From the NCBI RefSeq assembly GCF_020536995.1, contig NC_068356.1, forward strand, positions 22,363,809 to 22,427,808: DNA of 64,000 bases, written 5' to 3'. A model generated the notes under the pieces. The model was not told where the DNA came from, searched no databases, and worked only from the letters and a program-made list of their open reading frames with translations. This document shows positions 27,801 to 39,800 of the stretch, piece by piece (the first letter of the stretch is position 1; every line of letters starts with the position of its first letter). The DNA comes from Dreissena polymorpha (lineage: Eukaryota > Mollusca > Bivalvia > Myida > Dreissenidae). The translations under genes were made by a program, and so were the position numbers.

Positions 27801-30800
27801 GGGGCATATCCACAGACATGAGTGGCACTCTGGGAAAACTGAGAATAATAGGGGCATGTCCACAGGTATGGGTGGTCCCCTGGGAAAACTGGGAATAATA
27901 GGGGCATATATCTACAGGCATGGGTGGCCCACTGGGAAAACTGAGAATAATAGTGGCATATCCACAGGTATGGGTGGCCCACTGGGAAAACTGAGAATAA
28001 TAGTGGCATATCGACAGGTATGGGTGGCCCACTGGGAAAACTGAGAATAATAGGGGAATATATCCACAGACATGGGTGACCCACTGGGAAAACTGAGAAT
28101 AATAGGGGAATATATCCACAGGTATGGGTGGCCCACTGGGAAAACTGAGAATAATAGTGGCATATCCACAGGTATGGGTGGCCCACTGGGAAAACTGAGA
28201 ATAATAGGGGAATATATCCACAGGTATGGGTGGCCCACTGGGAAAACTGAGAATAATAGGGGAATATATCCACAGACATGGGTGACCCACTGAGAAAACT
28301 GGGTTACATGCATGTAATGATGTATGTTAAGTGTCATCCCAGATTAGCAGGAAAATCAGGGCAGGGGAATGTCCACATAAAGATGATAAAAATTCCATTA
28401 AAGCGGCAAGTATTGTCCCTGATGAGCTTGTGAGGATCGACTAGCCAATCTGGAATAACACTTTAGCACATCCATTAAAACCTAGTTACCTCAAAATGAA
28501 TTGCATTGGAAGCTGTGTTTTGTTTTTTCAAGAAAATTATTATAAGCATTATTTAGCATACGTGTTTCTCATTGTGACATCATAAGTGTACATCCTAACT
28601 ATAAAACCTCATTTAAACATTTCAGAAAACACCTGTTGAAGCCAGTCAGTGACAAGCCATCCTCATCTCTCAGTTAATTTCATGATATTGTTGGTAAAAC
28701 TAGGTTCATTCCATATCAACACAATTAGATGAGTCATAACATATATTTATGTCTTAGGCTTTGTAAACAACAATTTTGTTCCAAAAAGCATTTACAATCA
28801 AATGCATTATGTAAAGTACTAAATTTTACATAGTTGTTCCCATGTGTCAAAATTATGGGTGATTGATCGTGTTATCTTATTTTTTTGGATTGAACATGTT
28901 GAAGTAACTGAATTTATTTCTGGCTATGGTCATTGATTACTCCTTCAATACTTAAAATGCCTGAAACATGATATTCAGTTTACTGGCTGAATGGTTTCAT
29001 TATAAAGCAAACATATGGCATACATTCATGAACAATAAAAACAATTTCCTGGGAAAAATCAAATGTTATTAAATTTGAACATACTGCTGCATAGAAAACC
29101 CTGTAAACATACTTATCATAGATTATATGTTATATTTTCTACGCCATAGCTTAAGTAGAAACATTTTATCAAGAAATCAGGAAATCTGACCAATGATATC
29201 AACAAGGCATTAAATGGTCTGCACTTGTTTGTGAAAGCAAGGCATTGAACAGTGCCTTTATGCCATTTAAGCTGCTTGGTGCTGCTTTTGGTTTGGCTTG
29301 TTAGGGTGACTAGAAAATAAGTTATGTAACATGATTTTGTAGGATTGTATCAATGCAAGGAAAGTGGCCTTTGACACATGCTGCCTTTTGAATCAGAGGT
29401 ATGGGGATATTGGCTGTAGAGCTGATGTCTTGACCATTTGATCATTACACAGAGACTCTGAGTATGAGCCCATCATCTAACCCAACCAGCATCCACAGAT
29501 TTGTAGTCAACTGCTCTACCACATGAGCTAGACAGTTTCCTTCACAAATCTCAATGGGACACCATTATTGTACTCAGTAAGTTATATTGCAACATAATTA
29601 TTATAAATGCATTTTGTTGAAACTACATCACCCGAATGCGAGGCCATCAGCAATATAGGCACTTTCAGAAATGCAAGTCTCCCGCATAATGAGGACATCA
29701 ACAAGTGCATAAACCATGAAGTGCAAATGAAACACTGCAGGATTGAATACAATAGTAAAGATTATCATTGGTAACAGAGGGTCACAATATACCAATGTGA
29801 ACAGGGATGAATGAAACATACCACATGTCTCAACAAATTGGAACAGTATAAACCTATAACTATAAAGCAAAAACTAATGCAACATAATTGACAGCTGACT
29901 GAGAGCTCATTAAAATATTTTCTGGGTCAACTAAACCTTCAGTTTAATGAATCTCCCATGTATTACACTGATGATAGCCACTTTTTGTTTGATTATTAAA
30001 AATCTAACATTATTCTTTTCAAATCATAAAGTAACTAAATTGATAAATTTTACTTTATGTACAGAAAATTCAGGACTTTTGTTAACATTGGAATGCTACA
30101 TCAAATAGTATTACTTCATTTAATTGTTTTTAACAAATTAAATTCAACATAGATATGTGCAAGGCTCAATATACTTTTCAATAAAACAACATCCCACATT
30201 ACAGTATAAAGTTTCCACTTACAGTTAATATTGTTTGCCAAAGAAATTTTAACAGTTGTATAAAATTAATGTAGCCATATGATTGATGTACTCTTGCATT
30301 AAGCTGACATTTTTATGGCTACATCAATCCAGGTGACCTGGTAACTGGTATCAACACAGTCCATAATCAAGTCTGCTTATAAAACCACCATCAGAAACCA
30401 ATTTACCCAAATTTAAAGTATACATTTATTCAATCTGTGCTGTTGTTGTTTGGTAGAAGTGTTTATTTAGAGCAAATTTAAACTAAATGACCGTTTGCAG
30501 TTTGAACACAGATATTTATCTAAGCTCATGTGAAAAAAAGTCAAGGCCGATGTCTTCAAAAAAAATATTGCTATATTAATGTTGCTACTACTAACGATTC
30601 CATTGTTGCACAATATTACCGGATACTATTCATTTTTACATTACACAAAGTCATGATCTGATTGGGAATCATTCACATCCTAGTGAGATGTATTCAGCGC
30701 AATGGACTTAGATAAGGAAGGACATGAGCAGCTAATTCTGTATTTATAGCACTGTTTATATTCAAGCAAAATGACAGCAAAATCAAATATTGTTTAATAA

Positions 30801-33800
30801 AAAATACAATAATTATTTTATATACAAATGTAATTTGAACTTTTCCAAATCCTAGGGCCCTATCACATTTCCATGAAACCACTGTAACAAGTTTCGGTAC
30901 CTGACTGTCAGAGACTCCTGATAAAAAATTGCTGCTGTAAACACTAACCAGTACCAATATTAACAAAAGTTTTGATCCAAATTGTTAGCAGATCTTACAG
31001 TGTATCTGTGCAAAACTTAAATAGTATTTCATCAATACAAAATGTATTTTCTGTAAAATATAACCAAAACAAGAATCAATAAAAAAGTAAAATCAAGTGT
31101 AACAAATCAATTTACTTAACACACGTATTTCAAACACTTCTGTCAAACAGTTGCTTTTGAGGTAGAAACATATCCCAGTGATTAGCTCCTAAATCTTTGC
31201 TACATTTATAATCTTATTCACTAAGGAATTTTTGCTATGCAAAAAGTTGGCTTATGCTAGGCTTTTGTAAAGGTTAAGTATCAATGCATCAATACATGTA
31301 TTTACCGGTTATGCGAATTCTAATTGCTATAAAATCTTATTTAAACAGAATGCATTATCTAAAAGATCTTTAAACTTTATATAGCAGACCAATAATTTGA
31401 ATGACAATCCTGTCTTTATTATATCACTTAAATAAATTTAATGCACAAAATATACCATCAAAATAATATAATTTTCCCTTTGAATAGTTGAATGAATAAT
31501 CAAGCAGACTTTGTATCCCAAAAATTTGCTCAAAATACCATAGTACTTAGCTTGTACTTACATCTGTACAATCAATTATATGCTTAAGCCAAAAAATAAA
31601 GGTACTTCACAACAATTCTGCAACAGTTAAGCAATTACCAGTCCCAACCCAGAGAATTAGCCTGATGTTTTGAATTACAGTCTAGTAGCAGGCATTTTCA
31701 GCAGAAGCAGCAGGAATGTCTTATAATTTAATGCTGGTATTGGCGATACTCAAACTTAGCTTATACAAAACAAAAGTTATAAACAGAAAATAAGAACAAC
31801 CATACATAAATTAATATTGACAAGATTATATTTATAAATTCCAATAATATTACAATAAACAGATATTTTGTGATCATAATTTATTAATAACCATGCCTGA
31901 AAGGTAAACCATTGAGTCAAAAAACACCAACAAAAAACAAAAGATGTGTTTGTCAGAAACACAATGCCCCCTAATGCTTTAATTAAAAAAATTGACCTTT
32001 GACCTTGAAGGATGACCTTGACCTTTCACCACTAAAAATGTGCAGCTCCATGAGATACACATGCATGCTAAAGATCAAGTTGCTATGGCAAAAGTTATGA
32101 AGAAGGTTAAAGTTTTGGGACACACACACGGACACATACAATGACAGACAGGCGGGCATAAAAACATTATATATTCCTGGCTTTCTAAATCATGAATGGA
32201 ATATACCAGAATATGCGTGATAAAGTCTAAGAATATAATAGCCATAAATTGGGTTAACAGTAACAGTGATTTTTCCTTTCGGACCACCCACTTTTAGGAA
32301 ATTCGCTTGTCCTTTCCAAGATTAAACTCATCTTTATTAGCGGACAAGTAGAATTTGGGTCCCCATCTATGACATAAGGTTTGACATCAAAATGTGAACA
32401 TCTCCACAAAGTAACAAAGAATTACAATTGAAGCAGCCCTGCTTTTAAACCTCATAAAGTAACAGGTTTTCTTTCACTTGCAAAATGAAAAATTTACTTG
32501 CAATTTGGGCAGAGAGAAAGATTTTACGAAAGTCACAATCACCGAGACGCTTATTAGCCGCAAGCGCCTAGCGAAGCATAGCTTTTCCCAGAGTAACTTC
32601 CCTTGAATCTTACAACAACAACAATAATGGCGGTCAAATGTGTTTATGCAATTCATTAACACTTTAATCGTTTACTTTCAGCAAGATTTTGATCTTGAAA
32701 TTTGGAGCCGTGATTATAGGAAAGTAATTATCTCTCAATACTTAAAAGGATTTATGGAAAAACAGGTTTGAGAAATCTGAAATTTCTACACGCAGAAAAT
32801 TGCAAGCTTTATATTTTTCAACTCGCTATCCATAAATCTCGCTTGCATTTTGAGAGTATGCAAGCTAAGTTTCGGTCCCTGGCGAAGTCTCTAAACCAGG
32901 TAAACAACCTGCTTAGTGAATGTTATTTGCGGGTGTGTATGCAACTTTGTGTGGTTAAACACTCGGTAAATAAACAGTTTTGACATGGCAGTGCTGGGTC
33001 CGTTATAACTGGCAGGCTGTCAAGTGACCTTTTTTCAAAAAGTAGGAAAAAATAGGAACTACTTTTGCAAAAAAAAGTAGGAAAAAAGTAGGAAAAAGTA
33101 GGAACTTTTCCCTCAAAAGTAGGAATACATAATACAATTTTTTTAGACACAGGTCCAGGAAACATAGCTTGAAACAGAGCAGGAGTGCCATCACATGTTC
33201 TGTATGTATTCCCTCTTGAAGCTACCTAAATAAGGGCCCAGAGGATTTCAGCCTTTTGTACCTGTTCCTTGTGTGATGGATGTACTTGCATACAAATAGA
33301 TTTATCCCCCCCCCCCCCCCCTGAGAGCTGCTTGGCTTTGTAGCACTTCCAAACAAATGTTTTTGTGAATTATCATGCATGTATTTCATGTTTTCCTTGT
33401 GTTGTTGTCCATCTGCATGACTTATCAGTTGATAAGCACCAGAATTACATGTATTACACAAGATGGACTTCATTCAGACAGTACACTATCCTGCAAACTA
33501 ATTGCCGGTATCTCTCTTGCACCACGGTATCTCTATTGCACCACGATCCAAGTGTTTTTCCACTGTTGTCCAACTTCTCAATCCATGAAGGGTTAAACTT
33601 TGTTCTCCCACTAGGCATTTTAGCACTTATAGTGTATCTATGATAATTAAGTTTCAAGCAAAGCTACCCTGATAAAGAAGTATAATTAGATGCTGTTCAT
33701 TTTGGTGTATCATCAAATAAGTGGTTAGAGGTCTTCTGTGTATGGATATAAAAATGGTAATATACTATGCATGTTATATCCTTAAGCAGAAGACAAAATT

Positions 33801-36800
33801 TATTTAGTGATACACCAACTTGTTGTACAAGATTAATACTAGTATATAAAGCAATGTCAATGCTCTGCTACAGCTACATTTTGAAACCTTTAAATTGACA
33901 ATAGGGTGCAGTTATAATGACTTAAGTTACATTCAAAATGACTGGTCATTGCAGAGCACATTATGCAAATGGAGATAGGACCTTATCACCTGATATCTTT
34001 TATGACATCATTGATTGAGCAATGAAACAGTTGCACTACATTGTTTATTTTAGTTTCAAAAAATGTTTTTTCATTATTGATGATGTCGTGAGAGTGTAAT
34101 AATGCCGTTTAATATTTTTAATACTACGCTGTAACACCTTGAAGTTACCTCACTAGCTATGGGCATCATTAGACAAGAGATGTGATTGTCAAAAACACAA
34201 TGCCCACTATTGCGCCCCTTTGAAATAAAATTTCAAAATATCATTTGGCAGGTTTAGAAATTATCGCCCTTTTAAAGCTTATTACTTCCCTTGGATTGTA
34301 TTTTTTTACTTTTGACCTTGTAGGATAACCTTGACCTTTCACCACTCAAAATGTGCAGCTTCATCATGAGATAAACATGCATGCCAAATATCAAGTTGCT
34401 ATCTTCAATATTGCGAAAGTTATGGCCCATGTAAAAGTTTTCAGACGGACACACAAACAGACAGACAGACGGACAAAAGTCAGACAGACAGACAGACAGA
34501 CAGATAGACAGACAGACAAACGGACTGACAGTACAACTGCTATATGCCACCCTACCGGGAGCATACAAATGTATCAGGGCATTTAGGCTCTGTGCATTTA
34601 TCTTTAATTACTACACATGATGTACCTATGATATCAATAGAACATCATATCTGTTGTCATGTAATACGGAATTTATTACATTATATTTGTAAATGATGAA
34701 AACTCGGCAAAGCATCAGTTTTATCTTTTTCAAATAACTTGTGTAATAAATTCCATATTACATAACCACTCATACAATACATGTATCTCTATATCTCTAC
34801 ATTCCAAACAGCAATATCATGTAAACATGCATAAGGTTTGGTCAAATTGTTGTCAATGGAAACAAAATAAAACTGGAATAAACAATGGGTTCCCTCAGCT
34901 CTTGCATCACTGGGAACTATGTAAGGTAGTGAAGTCTGCAGAGTACAAGTGCTAAGGAAGTAAACAAGGCACTATTGTTACTTTAAATAAAACTTTGTCA
35001 ATAATTTCAAAAGTTACATTATATAGAGGATATTTGTTGGATCCGGTGGATTAACGATTTTAATTCACGAGTGATCATAGAAAATAATATTTTCACGAGT
35101 GGCGCAGCCACGAGTGAAAATATATGTTTTCTATGATCACGAGTGAATTAAAGTCGATAATCCACCGAATCCAACAAATTTTCTTTTTATTTAATGCATT
35201 TTTCACAGTTTATATACATTGTTCAAGAGTTTAACTAACGAATTTTGCTGGGATAATGACGTCATTTCGTCAAAAAAATGACGTCATTTCACAGTAAACA
35301 ATGAAAATTATCGATAATTCTCACTGATAATTTTCACTGTTTGAAACAGTGAAATTATCAGTTTTAATTCACTGATATTTCTCTATAAACCACCGGAAAG
35401 CATTAAATAAAAATAAATATTTATGCTTCCTGAAGAGGTGCTAGCAGACAGTCAGCATGGGTTGTCAGGTCTCATCTAGATGAATGCACCTTAACAGGAA
35501 TACAGTCATGCCATAGATTCATTCATCCTGCAAGTTTACTAAATAAACTCTAAAAAGATAATAATTCTTCATTGAAAATGAAAAAGTAGGAATAGTAGGA
35601 AGATTTGGTAAAAATATAGGAAAAAGTAGGATCATGATGAAAAAGTAGGAAATAGTAGGAAAAAGTATGACCGCTTGATAGCCTGAACTTGTTTAGAAAA
35701 AAGCTATGAAGTCATGGATAACAACATTAATTTAATTGCTTAATACTTTTTCTCATGCATAGATACTCATATTCCAGACTCGATCGATTCCCTAATGCAT
35801 CCGTATCAACCCAACACTATCAATTACTCAGGGTTCCCAGCTTTTGGTTTGAACTAAATTCCCTGATTTGCCCCTGATTTTTCCCTGATAGAAAATAAAA
35901 ATTCCAGGATCATAATTTGGACCTATTTTTAGTTTTAAACACCCTCAATAAATATATATAGTTGCATCACAGCTGCTTTATAAACAGAGAAAGGGGGAGA
36001 AAGAAGTAGGTATTTACTAATACATGTAGTACACTAAGCTACATGTATACTACAAAGCCACCATAGCCAAACAGATGAATTATTGCTGATTTAAAAATAT
36101 GGACTTTTCAACACAAGTCGAAAAAGTCTGACCAAACATAATTCCCTGATTTTTCCGTGATTTAAGGAACTTTTCTCAAATTTGCTGACTTTTCCCTGAC
36201 TGGAAAAGTGAAAGTCTTTTTCCAGGTTTTCCCTGATTTCCAGGTTGGCTGGGAACCCTGTTACTGCATACATGTACTTACTCCTTTCCTGTCGCTTTTC
36301 ATTTCCAGATTATCCTGTATATTCCATTTTTTAAAGTAAATTCTGATAAATATTGAGTATAAAAAGGCTCAAGAATTTCATAAACATAAACATTCATCTT
36401 TTTTTTAAGTAGAAAATTAATTTTGGCATATGTGACTTTTTAAAGATTGATGAAATAATGTAGGGACGGGTTTTTTCCAACTGAACACACATATGTCTAC
36501 TGACTTGCTGTTCAATAAATCTTTCCACACTTTTCATGTGGCGTTGTATATGTCTGCATAGTTTTTTGCCCGCTTTTAACTGAGACAAAGAAACAGCAGA
36601 AATACATGAAGCACTTTTTATTTGAAGCTAGAATTTGTTTATGCCACGTTAACATTAAAATTCAGAAGCATGTTTCGGATTACAAATTTATTTAGATTGA
36701 ATGCCAATTGGATATTTCAACAAAACATTTTAGTGGCAGGTTTTTTTTCTCCACTTTTTGGGAAGATAGCCCATGGCTTTGGAATTGGGAATTTTATCTG

Positions 36801-39800
36801 CATTTTCATGAAATTGGGAAAATTAATTCATTAGCCTTTTTTTTCCACATGAAAAGTCTTCTAATAAGGGAAATACTAAATTTGATGTAACACTTTATAA
36901 TCATTAAAATTAAAAGAACAAAATCATAAAATACTAAGTCTTTGTTAGATGTAATTGAATTAAAATTGAGATAAAATACGCATAAGACACTTTTTTTTTG
37001 GAAATTGGGAATTTTTTGCCACATTTTGGGAAAAAAGTATACTTTTTGGGATTGGGAACATAGCCGAATTTCGGCTATAAAATCGAGCCAAAAAAAACCC
37101 TGAGTGGTATATAATGAATTCAACTTTAATTTGTTAAAATTCATGCAATGCACAATATCCATGTGAATTGTACCCGGTTGCCATCATCAGTCTTCTAATC
37201 TAAATAACTTAACAGGATTTTATTGTTGAAGTGTTAACCTTGTGACCAATTGTGGTAGGTGACAAGTACGGCATTTGTCGTCTACATAATTTTACTGCAG
37301 CTAGTACATGCCTAAGAGTGCTGTTGCTCACGAAAAGTGTGCGCTCTCATTGGCCAATATCGATTCTCCGAAAGAATCACGCTCCGCCTAGAGGCAGCTT
37401 AATTTGGGTAAAGAGATACATGTAAATGACAGAGGATCATAAAAACGGCTCTCAAAATATTGGCAACATCGATATAGCTTTGATCTTATGAATAACTTGT
37501 TGCAGTTTCTGAAAAAATACACTACTCTGTAAATTTCAAATGCCCGCGGACTGACTCACTGACTGATTTCAAAATTCAAGCGCCCAGGCAAAGGACAGTT
37601 AAATGGCCTTTTGAAAGCACTGCATGGATTTAATGGGAATGAAATAAATTTTTAAAGGTACATTGTTCATTGTGGCATTGTTTGCATTAATTCTGAAATT
37701 CTTTTACGACAGTTAAATGGCCTTTTGAAAGCACTGCATGGATTTAATGGGAATGAAATAAATTTTTAAAGGTACATTGTTCATTGTGGCATTGTTTGCA
37801 TTAATTCTGAAATTCTTTTACTTGTTAAGTTTCTATATCCCCTCAATTCACGGTAATTGGAGAATATATTTTGATTGGGATGTTGGTAATGTCAATAAAT
37901 GTTTGTTAAATGATTCTAAATTGCTTCCAGAAGCAACTTTTACAATAGAAATATGTGTGTTGCAATTACTATTGTTGATTTCCCATACTTGTCATGTTGT
38001 TTGCGGACAAGTTCAATGAAAATGCAACTCTGTAATAAAGTGTTTTGAGATGGGAATCAATTACGGACTCAAATAAAAATGAGATATTATTTTTAAAGAG
38101 ATATTTTCACGGTTTGGTAAATTGACAAAATTGAAAAAAGTTGTTTCAGACTCGCAAATTTTCGTTTAAGTTATTTGTGAGGAAACAGTATTACTGAACA
38201 TTTACCATAGTCAAATATAGCCATTATATGTATCTTTTGACGATTTGAAAACCTAAAAATTATAACACGTTGCAACGCGAAACGATTGAATAATTTGGAG
38301 AGTTCTGTTGTTGTTGTTCAAATTTACGAAACTACGAAGATTGCTTATATAAGCAGGGATTTCAATAGACGCAGAATCCTGCGTTTTGACGCGAGCAAAT
38401 TAAAAATGACTCATTTTTGACGCAACCCTTTTTTCTGCTGTGCTCGTGTGCGTCAGTCAGTTAACATCTCGAGTTCCATGGTAATAAATCCCGCTGTGCT
38501 CCTAATTGAAATTAATGTTTCAGTATTTGAAACTCGGTCTATAATCGAAGGAATACCCCGGGCGTTGTTTATCTTATCTCATCTCTTCCAATACACATGT
38601 CTCCGTCTAAATAGTGCGTGCCCACTAACTGGGTAATTAGCAGCAGTGGTTACGTGATAATTGATTGACCATCCGAAAATTGCAGGGTTTTTGCAGACTT
38701 TTCAGACGGCACGGTTAAAGAAAGTCGGCAAAATTAATTAAAGTAAAAACCATATTGATCAAAGGTCTATTAATTACGTAGATCCAATAGTAGATCTAAG
38801 TCCAGCGAGTTTTGTCAGTTGTTAAACCACCGATAATTACGAGTAACACCCATCTTATATAAACTGGAATCACAATTCATTTTTTTATACTAACAAGTAA
38901 TAATACTACACATAAACATTGAGGAAACACATTTTCTGGATAAGATATAAATTATCCGAGTAAAATTAAATTGCTGCGGCATGACCTTCGACATTGTAAA
39001 TGGCGGAATTAACATTCAACCCGCGTTCAATTCAAAGCTGGCGATTCAAATTGCAAGTACTGGCGATTCAATAAGAAAGCATTAACTGGATTTAAGAAAC
39101 ATTTGATAAGGTTTGTTAAACCCGATAACAACAAGAAAAATTTGGATTATTTAAGTAAAACTACTACAGGTAAGGCATTCCAAAGTGTACATATTTCGGA
39201 CATGTATAGTATTCGGATAAACAGTAATAGATATACTAGATGTTCCATGCATTTAGATTGTGTTTTGTTAGAAAAGCTATCATAGGGACGATAAATATGT
39301 GATGAAATAGTGCTACCGGTACAAATCTTAAATTATTTAAATGTGTTAAAAGACTTAAATGTGTTATAAAAACTATAAGGAAGTATATTTAATGTACCAA
39401 TACATTAAAATATGTTGTGTTATGTATCATGGTATTGTTATTTAATAAAGCAGTATTACTTTTTAAGATATTGTGTTACTCTTAGAGCATATTTTTAGCT
39501 AAAAAATTGAATAATACAGACAAAAACACAATCAACGCGTTCCAAATTGACCCCACCATTTTTCAATTTGACTCCTCAAAATTTCAGTCCAGGGGTCATT
39601 GACTCCTGGTTTTTAAAACCTATTGAAATCCCTGTATAAGGTATAAAATACTTAAACTGGTTATAACAGGCGGAATAGCCGAGAGTGCTAATGCATTTTT
39701 ACTACAGACTAATTCTAGGACTCCGGCGGTCACTGGTTCGAGCCCTGGTAACAGCTACTTTTTTTTACTATTTTAGATTTTATTCTTGAGTTTTTAATGG

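Larger units (their letters stand above)
33013..35685. mobile_element. TIR-bounded element (2.67 kb) with nested repeats
   Basis: The left end 'caggctgtcaagtgacc' and the reverse complement of the right end 'caggctatcaagcggtc' are imperfect inverted repeats. Subterminal 'aaaaagtagg' motifs lie in mirror positions (33035-33120 and 35580-35665). Flanks 'aactgg' and 'aacttg' could be an eroded 6-bp TSD. The element contains a nested bivalve repeat (34165-34567) and a long palindrome (35034-35177). No transposase frame recognised. Confidence 0.65.

Noticed and set aside
27574-28290. 238-codon minus-strand frame with proline-rich repeats
   Set aside because: Produced by the intronic minisatellite. 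No start context, domain or splice evidence.
33003-33194. Hydrophobic frame that could look like a membrane peptide
   Set aside because: Derived from 'aaaaagtagg' repeats at the end of a TIR element, read antisense.
36622-36890. Phenylalanine-rich frames near 36.7 kb
   Set aside because: Overlap the ends of a MITE. Low-complexity 'ttgggaa' composition explains them.
39671-39757. Functional tRNA gene
   Set aside because: A and B boxes are present but no acceptor stem can form. It is better read as a SINE head.
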